From contig DASXNG010000286.1 of the NCBI GenBank assembly GCA_036495225.1, positions 1 to 15,983 on the forward strand: 15,983 nucleotides of DNA, in the 5' to 3' direction. The notes beneath the pieces were generated by a model, which was given only the letters and a program-made list of their open reading frames with translations, was not told the origin of the DNA and searched no databases. Position 1 is the stretch's first letter. Each line of letters opens with the position of its first letter. Position numbers and translations under genes: made by a program. The DNA comes from Galbitalea sp036495225. Its GTDB lineage: Bacteria; Actinomycetota; Actinomycetes; Actinomycetales; Microbacteriaceae. Below, one piece after another: positions 1-6,347 of the stretch.

Positions 1-1
1 T

Positions 2-61
2 GGCCACCGCCTCTCCGGTCGCACGCTCATCTTCGTGATCGACCTTCTGGGAGTGAAGTAG
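2..61 (+). CDS. C-terminal fragment of an upstream protein, possibly FKBP-type peptidyl-prolyl isomerase
   Basis: An open frame runs from the window edge to a TAG at 59-61 and encodes about 19 residues ending GRTLIFVIDLLGVK. The alternation of hydrophobic residues (TLIFVIDLLGV) resembles the last beta-strand of FKBP-type peptidyl-prolyl cis-trans isomerases, which often end in a TLVF-V-DLL pattern. Only this tail is visible, so the family call is a guess from a short motif. That the frame is coding is more likely than the exact family: the G+C-rich third positions fit, and the stop is followed directly by an intergenic inverted-repeat element, as expected at a gene end. The catalytic part lies outside the window. 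Confidence 0.4.
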   Translation, partial: GHRLSGRTLIFVIDLLGVK

Positions 62-81
62 CACCACCTCGTACTCGCCGC

Positions 82-165
82 GGCGGGAGTTATTGACCGG
101 TGGCGGGAGTTGTTACTCCCGCCACCGGTGCATTTCTCCCGCCGGAGGGTGCAATAACTCCCGCC
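82..165. repeat. Nested inverted-repeat element with five GGCGGGAG/CTCCCGCC copies
   Basis: An outer pair of perfect 14-base arms (82-95 and 152-165, GGCGGGAGTTATTG and its complement) encloses a perfect 15-bp hairpin (96-110 with 115-129, loop TGTT). The octamer GGCGGGAG occurs at 82-89 and 102-109, and its complement at 116-123, 136-143 and 158-165. The element lies between the upstream gene stop (61) and the hisE promoter. It could act as a factor-independent terminator for the upstream gene, although no T-run follows, or be a REP-like dispersed palindrome. The pairing is read directly from the sequence; the role is inferred. Confidence 0.75.
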
Positions 166-226
166 ATGGCAACCTGCGTGCGGCTAATCGACGGTTAGTC
201 GAAACAGGCCCGACACAGTGAGCCGC

Positions 227-232
227 TAGCCT
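227..232 (+). promoter_or_regulatory. Candidate -10 box for hisE (leaderless transcript)
   Basis: TAGCCT fits the actinobacterial TANNNT -10 pattern. Its last T is at 232, which puts the likely transcription start at about 239, exactly the GTG start codon of hisE. There is no Shine-Dalgarno-like sequence before that GTG, so a leaderless mRNA is the simplest reading. No convincing -35 box is seen 16-19 bp upstream. Confidence 0.5.
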
Positions 233-238
233 TGACAC

Positions 239-502
239 GTGAAATCGTTCGACGGGTTGTTCGCTGAGCTCAGCGAGAAGGCCACCTCGCGTCCGGAGGG
301 CTCCGGCACTGTTGCCGAGCTCGATGCCGGAGTGCACGCCATCGGCAAAAAGATCGTCGAAGAGGCGGCTGAGGTGTGGATGGCCGCCGAGTACCAGTCC
401 GACGTCGAGACCGCTGAAGAGATTTCCCAGCTGCTCTACCACCTGCAGGTTCTCATGCTCGCGAAGGGACTGACGCCCGTCGATGTCTACCGACATCTGT
501 AG
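239..502 (+). CDS. hisE: Phosphoribosyl-ATP pyrophosphatase
   Basis: HisE hydrolyses phosphoribosyl-ATP to phosphoribosyl-AMP and pyrophosphate, the second step of histidine synthesis, in the cytoplasm. The 87-residue protein is a complete stand-alone HisE with the MazG-like all-alpha fold: GVHAIGKKIVEEAAEVW at 31-47 carries the metal-binding acidic residues E41, E42 and E45, and a second acidic patch EEISQLLYH lies at 60-68. The Q in ISQLLYH replaces the Asp of many bacterial HisE proteins, but M. tuberculosis HisE has the same ISQLLY, so it is a lineage trait. The start is GTG with no ribosome binding site, placed 6 nt after a TAGCCT -10 box. The N-terminus KSFDGLFAEL matches actinobacterial homologues, which supports this start. 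hisG follows after 43 bp; the two probably form one transcript. Confidence 0.95.
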   Translation: MKSFDGLFAELSEKATSRPEGSGTVAELDAGVHAIGKKIVEEAAEVWMAAEYQSDVETAEEISQLLYHLQVLMLAKGLTPVDVYRHL

Positions 503-545
503 TGCGTAGCCCATCGAAATCATCCCTTCGAGTCGAGAGACGAGC

Positions 546-1385
546 ATGCTGAGAATTGCAGTACCCAACAAGGGTTCGCTGAGCGAGACAGCCGCGGAAA
601 TGCTGTTCGAGGCCGGATATGCCGGCCGCAAGGATCCGCGCGCCCTCACGGTCGCTGACCCGCGCAACGACGTCGAATTCTTCTACCTGAGACCCCGCGA
701 CATCGCCACCTATGTCGGCTCAGGCGCCCTCGATGTCGGCATCACCGGCCGCGACCTGCTGCTGGATTCCGGCTCCACGGCCATCGAGATCGCGAGCCTG
801 GACTTCGGGGAGTCGACCTTCCGCTTCGCGGCGGCACCAGGCACGTTCACCGAACTCGCGCACCTGAACGGCGTGCGCGTCGCGACGAGCTATCCGGGGC
901 TGGTTGGCGCGTTCCTCGAAAGTCGCGGGGTCAAGGCGGTCCTGGTTGGACTGGATGGCGCGGTCGAATCCGCAGTTCGCCTCGGAGTTGCGGATGCCGT
1001 CGCCGACGTCGTCTCGACCGGGTCGACACTCCGAGCGCAGGGCCTCGAGATCTTCGGCCCAGTCATCCTCGAGTCGACTGCCGTCCTGATCAGCGCGAAC
1101 AGCGAGCTGCCTGGCATTGCCACCCTCCAGCGTCGCCTTCAGGGAGTGCTGGTGGCGCGCCAGTACGTGCTGGTCGATTACGACGTCGAGCTCAAGAACC
1201 TGGATGTTGCCACGGCGATCACCCCCGGCATCGAGTCGCCAACTGTGTCGCCGCTGCACGACCCGAACTGGGTTGCAGTGCGGTCGATGGTGCCTCGCGC
1301 AGACACGAACCACATCATGGACGAGTTGTACGAGATCGGGGCACGCGCGATCCTGGTCAGCTCAATTCACGCCGCGAGAATCTGA
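546..1385 (+). CDS. hisG: ATP phosphoribosyltransferase, long form
   Basis: HisG condenses ATP with PRPP to give phosphoribosyl-ATP, the committed step of histidine synthesis. At 279 residues it is the long (HisG-L) form, which has its own C-terminal regulatory domain (about 205-278) and does not need HisZ. Visible motifs are the N-terminal LRIAVPNKGSL (2-12), GITGRDLL (65-72) and the PRPP-binding loop DVVSTGSTL (154-162). HisG-L enzymes are normally feedback-inhibited by histidine bound to the ACT-like C-terminal domain; the tail ARAILVSSIHAARI is typical. The start is ATG with a purine-rich GAGAGACGAG stretch just upstream as a weak ribosome binding site. The stop TGA overlaps the hisF ATG by one base (TGATG), so HisG and HisF translation is probably coupled. 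Confidence 0.96.
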   Translation: MLRIAVPNKGSLSETAAEMLFEAGYAGRKDPRALTVADPRNDVEFFYLRPRDIATYVGSGALDVGITGRDLLLDSGSTAIEIASLDFGESTFRFAAAPGTFTELAHLNGVRVATSYPGLVGAFLESRGVKAVLVGLDGAVESAVRLGVADAVADVVSTGSTLRAQGLEIFGPVILESTAVLISANSELPGIATLQRRLQGVLVARQYVLVDYDVELKNLDVATAITPGIESPTVSPLHDPNWVAVRSMVPRADTNHIMDELYEIGARAILVSSIHAARI

Positions 1386-2146
1386 TGACGGTCGCGGCAA
1401 GGGTAATCCCGTGTCTTGATGTCTCGGATGGTCGTGTCGTCAAGGGCGTCAACTTCCTGAACCTTCGAGACGCGGGCGACCCGGACGAGCTCGCCAGGCG
1501 GTACTACGAGCAGGGTGCAGACGAGATCACGTTTCTCGACGTCACCGCCACCGTGGATGACCGAGCGACGATGTTCGACGTCGTCACAGCTACGGCGGAA
1601 CAGGTGTTCATTCCGCTGACGGTTGGCGGGGGAGTACGCAGCACCGATGACGTTGCACGCCTCCTCGCGAGCGGCGCAGACAAGGTCGGCGTCAACAGTG
1701 CGGCGATCGCTCGACCGGGGCTGCTCGATGAGATTGCCGATCGCTTCGGCGCGCAGGTGCTTGTGCTGAGTCTTGACGTGAAACGCAGCGTTGCAATGAA
1801 ATCCGGCTTTGTCGTGACGACGCACGGAGGCCGAAAGGAAACGGCGTTGGATGCGCTCGACTGGGCCGCTGAGGCCATCGAGCGTGGCGCGGGCGAGTTG
1901 CTCGTCAACTCGATCGACGCTGATGGAACCAAATTGGGCTTCGACCTTGACCTCATCGCGATGGTGCGTGAGCAGAGCGCAGTACCCGTCATTGCGAGCG
2001 GGGGTGCCGGAGCCGTCGACGACTTCGCGCCCGCGATCGCGGCGGGCGCCGATGCCGTGCTTGCGGCATCCGTTTTTCACGATGGGGAATTGAGCGTCGG
2101 CGACGTCAAGCACGCGCTGGCGGAGGCTGGAGTGCTGATCAGATGA
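1385..2146 (+). CDS. hisF: Imidazole glycerol phosphate synthase cyclase subunit
   Basis: HisF takes ammonia from the glutaminase HisH and converts PRFAR into imidazole glycerol phosphate and AICAR, which feeds purine synthesis. It is a 253-residue (beta/alpha)8 barrel, the normal family length. The two catalytic aspartates are D12 in IPCLDVSDGRVVKG and D131 in LSLDVKR. The phosphate-binding loops GGGVRS (about 81-86) and ASGGAG are present, as is GADKVGVNSAA. The gene starts one base inside the hisG stop and its own stop overlaps the hisI start as ATGA. The partner hisH and the preceding hisA/priA are not in the window, so the his genes here are only part of the pathway. Confidence 0.97.
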   Translation: MTVAARVIPCLDVSDGRVVKGVNFLNLRDAGDPDELARRYYEQGADEITFLDVTATVDDRATMFDVVTATAEQVFIPLTVGGGVRSTDDVARLLASGADKVGVNSAAIARPGLLDEIADRFGAQVLVLSLDVKRSVAMKSGFVVTTHGGRKETALDALDWAAEAIERGAGELLVNSIDADGTKLGFDLDLIAMVREQSAVPVIASGGAGAVDDFAPAIAAGADAVLAASVFHDGELSVGDVKHALAEAGVLIR

Positions 2147-2565
2147 CTGACACCGACCTAATCGACGACTGGCCGGCCGCCGAGGTTTCGCCAGAGGTGC
2201 AAGCAGTGCTCGACCGTGTTGCCTTCGACGCAAAGGGACTGATACCCGCCATCATCCAGGAGGAGGGCACGAAGGATGTCCTGATGCTCGGCTACATGGA
2301 CAACGAGGCGATTCGTCGCACGCTGACCGAGGGTCGTGTGACCTTCTGGTCTCGCAGTCGTCAGGAGTACTGGCGCAAGGGAGACACGAGCGGCAACCGC
2401 CAGTGGGTGCGCGCCGCCGCGCTCGACTGCGACGCCGACGCGCTCCTCGTGACAGTGCACCAGGAGGGGCCGGCCTGCCACACCGGTGCGCACGCGTGCT
2501 TCGACGTCGACCCGCTGAATCCGGTTTTGGGCGAACCGGTGGTTGGATCAGAGGGTGACCTCTAG
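2143..2565 (+). CDS. hisI: Phosphoribosyl-AMP cyclohydrolase
   Basis: HisI opens the adenine ring of phosphoribosyl-AMP, the third step of histidine synthesis. The 140-residue protein contains only the cyclohydrolase domain; HisE is a separate gene upstream, unlike the HisIE fusion of enterobacteria. Family motifs are LMLGYMDNEA (47-56), FWSRSRQEYWRKGDTSGN (68-85), the metal-binding LDCDADA (94-100) and GPACHTG (109-115). C96, C112 and C119 match the three zinc-ligand cysteines of the family, and D95, D97 and D99 the Mg site. Translation starts at ATGA shared with the hisF stop. The 3' end overlaps the next gene, a membrane protein, by 11-23 bp depending on that gene's start, so the run continues without a break. 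Confidence 0.96.
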   Translation: MTDTDLIDDWPAAEVSPEVQAVLDRVAFDAKGLIPAIIQEEGTKDVLMLGYMDNEAIRRTLTEGRVTFWSRSRQEYWRKGDTSGNRQWVRAAALDCDADALLVTVHQEGPACHTGAHACFDVDPLNPVLGEPVVGSEGDL

Positions 2566-3220
2566 CAATACGGAACTACCAGCGACACCATCGGTCAACC
2601 CGCGGGCTCGCAAGCTTCGCCTGTACACGATTTTGGTGATCGGCCTGCTAGCGATCCTGACCCTTGTGACGACGACACAAACGTGGTGGACGCTGCGGCT
2701 CGCTACGACGTCGATCGAGGTGGCGGGAACAGTGGCGGGACCTGCGCTGACCGCGCTTTCGCTGTGCGGTCTTGCCTTGGCCGCCGCGCTTTCGATTGCC
2801 GGTCCGGTGTTCCGACTGATTCTCGGTCTGCTGCAGCTGCTGCTGGCGTTCACGGTTGTCCTGACCACGAGCGTGTCGATAGCTCATCCCGCCGACCAGG
2901 CCCAGACGCTCATCTCGAAGGCGACGGGGGTCGGAGGGCAGTCGGCCGACGCAGCACTGGTCAAGAGCGTCGACATGACGGCGTGGCCGTGGATCGCAAT
3001 TGTGCTCGGCGTGTTCTCGTTTCTCGCCGGTGTCTGGCTGCTCATGTCGTTCCGTTACTGGCCGGTGGCTTCGCGGAAGTACCAGGCGGTGCGATTTCAA
3101 CCGGCTGACGGTCCGCGCGACGCGGTCATCGACTGGGACGCTTTGAGCGAGGGGACGGATCCGACAGACCCGGGCGCCCCGGACGCCGGGCCGAGCGCCG
3201 ACGTTCGGCCGAACGAGTAG
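2555..3220 (+). CDS. Tryptophan-region integral membrane protein (TIGR02234 type), function unknown
   Basis: The protein has 221 residues counted from GTG 2555. Four hydrophobic segments lie at about 22-42, 60-82, 86-108 and 145-166, followed by an acidic, Pro-rich cytoplasmic-looking tail. TM1 ends in TTTQTWWTL, and the tail holds VIDWDALSEGTDPT (191-204); both are hallmarks I associate with the actinobacterial Trp-region conserved hypothetical membrane protein family (Rv1610 in M. tuberculosis). No catalytic motif is visible. An in-frame TTG at 2543 is an alternative start. Both starts overlap hisI, and neither has a well-spaced ribosome binding site, which suggests translational coupling to hisI. 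In M. tuberculosis the neighbour upstream is trpE; here it is hisI. A role in handling a tryptophan-pathway metabolite would be speculation. Confidence 0.85.
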   Translation: MTSSNTELPATPSVNPRARKLRLYTILVIGLLAILTLVTTTQTWWTLRLATTSIEVAGTVAGPALTALSLCGLALAAALSIAGPVFRLILGLLQLLLAFTVVLTTSVSIAHPADQAQTLISKATGVGGQSADAALVKSVDMTAWPWIAIVLGVFSFLAGVWLLMSFRYWPVASRKYQAVRFQPADGPRDAVIDWDALSEGTDPTDPGAPDAGPSADVRPNE

Positions 3221-3229
3221 CGATGCCGG

Positions 3230-3235
3230 TAGAGT
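3230..3235 (+). promoter_or_regulatory. Candidate -10 box before the HGxxPAAW gene
   Basis: TAGAGT fits TANNNT and lies in the 72-bp gap between the membrane-protein stop (3220) and the next start (3293). It would start a transcript at about 3242 with a leader of roughly 50 nt containing the AAGGAG ribosome binding site. No clear -35 is seen. It is possible that trpC, trpB and trpA have their own promoter here in addition to readthrough from the his genes. Confidence 0.3.
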
Positions 3236-3292
3236 AATTCGATACCCACTGTGCTGGGCAAACAACCCCCAGGAACCTCTTCAAGGAGAAAC

Positions 3293-3523
3293 GTGTCGGC
3301 AGGAACCATCCCAGGCCACGGCAACTCGCCGGCGGCATGGACCGCTGTCATCATCATGCTCATCGCCATCGCGATCGGCACCTTCGCCTTCTGGTTCGAC
3401 ATCCCGTGGCTCGTCTGGGCTTCGGCCGGACTTCTCGTTCTTGGCGCCATCGTCGGCGGCGTCCTCAAGGCTCTCGGGTTTGGCGTCGGCGGCGACCGCT
3501 ACCAACCGAAGCCGCATTCGTAA
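3293..3523 (+). CDS. HGxxPAAW family small membrane protein, function unknown
   Basis: A 76-residue protein starting at GTG 3293, chosen because AAGGAG (3282-3287) sits 5 nt upstream and because the family signature begins close to the N-terminus. The signature HGNSPAAW lies at residues 9-16. Two hydrophobic helices follow (about 17-34 and 38-60), joined by the short turn FDIP, with a glycine-rich, basic C-terminus (GVGGDRYQPKPHS). An upstream in-frame TTG at 3251 would add 14 residues lacking hydrophobic or conserved character and is less likely. The protein lies between the Trp-region membrane protein and trpC, 8 bp before the trpC start, a position this family commonly occupies in actinobacteria. 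Its function is not known, and no enzymatic motif is present. Confidence 0.88.
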   Translation: MSAGTIPGHGNSPAAWTAVIIMLIAIAIGTFAFWFDIPWLVWASAGLLVLGAIVGGVLKALGFGVGGDRYQPKPHS

Positions 3524-3531
3524 CCACAGCC

Positions 3532-4305
3532 GTGTTAGCTGATCTCGTTGCCGGAGCCCTCGCGGATGCTTCGGATCGTCGCGCTGCCGTAAGCCTCGCC
3601 CAGGTTGAGGCGGCCGCAACCGCGCGCGTACCCGCTCTCGACGTGCTTGCCGCGCTCGCTCCTGCGGATCGCGTCAAAATCATCGCCGAGGTGAAACGCG
3701 CCAGTCCGTCTCGGGGCGCTCTCGCCGAAATTCCCGACCCGGCAGCGCTTGCCGCGGCGTACGAGACCGGGGGAGCAAGCGCGATCAGCGTCCTGACGGA
3801 GGGTCGTAAGTTTGGCGGCTCGCTCGCCGACCTCGAGCTCGTGCGGTCGACGGTGTCCGTCCCGGTGCTTCGCAAGGACTTCATCGCGGACCCGTACCAG
3901 GTCTTCGAAGCGCGTGCCGCCGGCGCTGACCTGGTGCTCCTCATCGTCGCGGCGCTCGAGCAGCCCGTCATGCAGCAACTTTTCGACCTGATCGGCGAGC
4001 TGGGGATGACCGCTCTCGTCGAGACTCACTCCGCTGAAGAGGTGGAAAGAGCCCTGGACATCGGTGCTTCGGTGGTCGGGGTCAACGCGCGAAATCTCAG
4101 CACGTTTGGTCTGGACCGCGAGCTGTTCGGCTCGCTCGCCGATTCGATACCCTCTGGCATCATCCGTGTCGCCGAATCTGCAGTCAAAACGCGGGCGGAT
4201 GTCGCGCACTATCGCGCCGCGGGAGCCGACGTGGTCCTGGTGGGCGAAGCGCTGGTCACGAACGGTGACCCGATCGCGACTCTCAAAGAATTTCGGGCGG
4301 TATGA
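3532..4305 (+). CDS. trpC: Indole-3-glycerol phosphate synthase
   Basis: TrpC closes the indole ring: carboxyphenylamino-deoxyribulose phosphate becomes indole-3-glycerol phosphate, CO2 and water. The 257-residue product is a single (beta/alpha)8 barrel without a fused TrpF domain. Key residues align with Sulfolobus IGPS: E53 and K55 in AEVKRASPSRG, K115 in VLRKDF, E164 in LVETH, N185 in GVNARNL, and E215/S216 in AESAV. GTG 3532 is chosen because MLADLVAGALADA is the family N-terminus. A longer open frame reaches back to 3337, but its extra residues are a His/Arg-rich out-of-frame reading of the HGxxPAAW gene. No ribosome binding site is visible 8 bp after the preceding stop, so coupling is likely. 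The stop overlaps the trpB start (ATGA). Confidence 0.95.
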   Translation: MLADLVAGALADASDRRAAVSLAQVEAAATARVPALDVLAALAPADRVKIIAEVKRASPSRGALAEIPDPAALAAAYETGGASAISVLTEGRKFGGSLADLELVRSTVSVPVLRKDFIADPYQVFEARAAGADLVLLIVAALEQPVMQQLFDLIGELGMTALVETHSAEEVERALDIGASVVGVNARNLSTFGLDRELFGSLADSIPSGIIRVAESAVKTRADVAHYRAAGADVVLVGEALVTNGDPIATLKEFRAV

Positions 4306-5519
4306 CCATGGCACTGCGTGATGAATTGGGTCCGTATTTCGGTGAATACGGCGGACGGTTCGTACCCGAGTCGCTCATCGCAGCGCTGGATGAGCTCGGC
4401 GCCGAGTACCAGCGCGCAAAAGTCGACCCGGTGTTCCAGGCGGAACTCGCCGGGCTCCACAGGACGTACACCGGACGCCCGTCCATCATCACCGAAGTTC
4501 CTCGGTTTGCCGAGTACGCGGGCGGGGCACGAATCATCCTGAAGCGCGAAGATCTGAACCACACGGGTTCCCACAAGATCAACAATGTTCTAGGCCAGGC
4601 TCTCGTCGCGCGCAGGCTCGGCAAGACGCGCCTGATCGCCGAGACCGGCGCCGGCCAGCACGGGGTAGCGACGGCAACGGCTGCGGCCCTCTTCGGTATG
4701 GAATGCGTCGTGTACATGGGCGAAGTCGATACGGAGCGCCAGGCGCTCAACGTCGCGAGAATGCGGCTGCTTGGGGCTGAGGTGATTCCTGTCAAGACGG
4801 GTTCCCGCACGCTGAAGGACGCCATCAACGATGCGCTGCGCGACTGGGTCGCAAATGTCGACAACACGCACTACCTGCTTGGCACTGTTGCCGGCCCACA
4901 TCCGTTTCCGCTCATGGTTCGTGACTTCCAGAAGATCATCGGAGAAGAGGCTCGGGCGCAGGTTCTCGAACTGACCGGCGCACTTCCGGATGCCGTGACC
5001 GCGTGCGTCGGCGGCGGCAGCAACGCGATGGGGATCTTCCACGCGTTCCTCGATGACCCGTCGGTGAAACTGTTCGGGTTCGAGGCTGCAGGAGAGGGCC
5101 ATCTGACCGAGCACCACGCGGCGACGATCACTCGTGGTCGACCGGGAGTGCTCCACGGCGCGCGGAGCTATCTGCTCCAGGATGAGGACGGGCAGACCAT
5201 GGAGTCGCACTCAATCTCCGCCGGGCTCGACTACCCGGGCGTCGGGCCGGAGCACGCGTGGCTCGCCGATATCGGGCGCGCCAGCTACCTCCCGATCACG
5301 GACGACGAAGCCATGCAGGCGCTTCGAATGCTCAGCCGCACAGAGGGCATCATTCCGGCCATCGAGTCGGCGCACGCGCTGGCGGGCACGATGAAGCTCG
5401 GTGTTGAGCTCGGTCCGGATGCGACGATCCTCGTGAACCTGAGCGGTCGCGGCGACAAGGACATGGCGACGGCGGGCCGCTACTTCGACATTCTCGACGC
5501 CGAGGCGGAGCAGGCGTGA
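4302..5519 (+). CDS. trpB: Tryptophan synthase beta chain
   Basis: TrpB is the PLP enzyme that joins indole, channelled from TrpA, with serine to make tryptophan. The 405-residue protein is a TrpB1-type subunit. The PLP Schiff-base lysine is K92 in LNHTGSHKINN, the catalytic glutamate is E114 in AETGAGQHG, and GGGSNAMG is the PLP phosphate-binding loop. GPYFGEYGGRFVPE at 10-23 is the usual N-terminus, and GLDYPGVGPEHA and SGRGDKD near the C-terminus are also typical. ATG 4302 overlaps the trpC stop; a second ATG at 4308 would shorten the protein by two residues and cannot be excluded. The 3' end overlaps trpA as GTGA, which should help make the two subunits in equal amounts. Confidence 0.97.
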   Translation: MTMALRDELGPYFGEYGGRFVPESLIAALDELGAEYQRAKVDPVFQAELAGLHRTYTGRPSIITEVPRFAEYAGGARIILKREDLNHTGSHKINNVLGQALVARRLGKTRLIAETGAGQHGVATATAAALFGMECVVYMGEVDTERQALNVARMRLLGAEVIPVKTGSRTLKDAINDALRDWVANVDNTHYLLGTVAGPHPFPLMVRDFQKIIGEEARAQVLELTGALPDAVTACVGGGSNAMGIFHAFLDDPSVKLFGFEAAGEGHLTEHHAATITRGRPGVLHGARSYLLQDEDGQTMESHSISAGLDYPGVGPEHAWLADIGRASYLPITDDEAMQALRMLSRTEGIIPAIESAHALAGTMKLGVELGPDATILVNLSGRGDKDMATAGRYFDILDAEAEQA

Positions 5520-6292
5520 GCCGCGTCGCGGACGTCATCGCCGCTCGCAAGGCGGCCGGGTCGGGCGCGTTGATCGGATACCTCCCCGTTGGCTACCCCG
5601 ATCTCGAGACGAGTATCGAGGCGGCCGTTGCCCTGGCCGAGAACGGCGTTGACGTTCTCGAGCTCGGGCTGCCCTACTCCGATCCGGTGATGGATGGCGT
5701 CGTCATCCAGAAGGCCACGCAAGCCGCACTCGCGGGAGGATTCCGGCTTCGCCACGGCTTTGAGGCGGTGGCGGCGATCACGGCTCGTGTGGATACGCCG
5801 GTTCTGCTCATGACCTACTGGAACCCGGTCGTTCAGTTCGGTGTCGACAGGTTCGCGGATGAACTCGCGGCAGTCGGCGGCGCAGGGCTCATCACACCGG
5901 ATCTCATCCCGGACGAGGCCGGCGACTGGCTCGCCGCCTCCGAGCGCACGGGGCTCGACCGGGTGTTCCTGGCCGCGCCATCCTCGACCCAGGAGCGTCT
6001 GCGGCAGTCCGTCGACTCGAGCCGCGGTTTTGTCTACGCGGTGTCCACCATGGGCATTACGGGTGCTCGCGCTGACGTCGATTCCGCCGCCCGCGGGCTG
6101 GTGGCTCGCCTGCGAGATGTCGGTGCCACCAGCGCGTGCGTCGGCCTTGGCATTTCAAGCCCGGAGCAGGTTCGCGAGGTTCTCAGCTACGCTGACGGTG
6201 CCATCGTTGGGTCTCTTCTGGTGAAGGCTCTCGCCGATGGGGGAGTTGGCGCGGTCGCCGCCGCCGCGGCAGACCTCGCGACGGGAAAATAA
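5516..6292 (+). CDS. trpA: Tryptophan synthase alpha chain
   Basis: TrpA splits indole-3-glycerol phosphate into indole and glyceraldehyde-3-phosphate and passes indole through a tunnel to TrpB. The protein has 258 residues and a TIM-barrel fold. The catalytic residues E49 and D60 (ELGLPYSDPVMDG, 49-61) fall at the same numbers as in E. coli TrpA. TYWNPV, the loop STMGITGAR and the phosphate-binding GLGISSPEQV and GAIVGSLLV motifs are all present. The GTG start is fused to the trpB stop in a 4-base overlap. This is the last gene of the trp run; a 55-bp gap without a terminator-like hairpin separates it from lgt, so some readthrough into lgt is possible. Confidence 0.97.
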   Translation: MSRVADVIAARKAAGSGALIGYLPVGYPDLETSIEAAVALAENGVDVLELGLPYSDPVMDGVVIQKATQAALAGGFRLRHGFEAVAAITARVDTPVLLMTYWNPVVQFGVDRFADELAAVGGAGLITPDLIPDEAGDWLAASERTGLDRVFLAAPSSTQERLRQSVDSSRGFVYAVSTMGITGARADVDSAARGLVARLRDVGATSACVGLGISSPEQVREVLSYADGAIVGSLLVKALADGGVGAVAAAAADLATGK

Positions 6293-6307
6293 CGATTCGC
6301 AGCCCAT

Positions 6308-6313
6308 TAGGCT
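6308..6313 (+). promoter_or_regulatory. Candidate -10 box for lgt within a short palindrome
   Basis: TAGGCT (TANNNT) lies in the 55-bp trpA-lgt gap, with the expected transcript start near 6320. It is the left half of the small palindrome TAGGC-TT-GCCTA (6308-6319). GAAAGG at 6331-6336 could serve as the ribosome binding site for the TTG start at 6348. No clear -35 is seen. Confidence 0.35.
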
Positions 6314-6347
6314 TGCCTAGTTGTACTGACGAAAGGTAATCGGTTCG

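Noticed and set aside
233..238. TTGACA, a perfect -35 hexamer, just before hisE
   Set aside because: A promoter using it would start about 30 bp inside hisE, and no TANNNT box fits at the right spacing; TAGCCT at 227-232 explains the GTG start better.
113..667. 184-codon minus-strand open frame over hisE and the start of hisG
   Set aside because: Antisense to two clear histidine genes and extends into the palindromic intergenic element.
3221..3292. Possible tryptophan attenuator or leader peptide before the trp genes
   Set aside because: No short frame with clustered Trp codons and no competing hairpins; only a weak CTGGG...CCCAG pair is present.
3337..3531. 65-residue N-terminal extension of trpC
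   Set aside because: The extra residues are a His/Arg-rich out-of-frame reading of the HGxxPAAW gene; the TrpC family N-terminus begins at GTG 3532.
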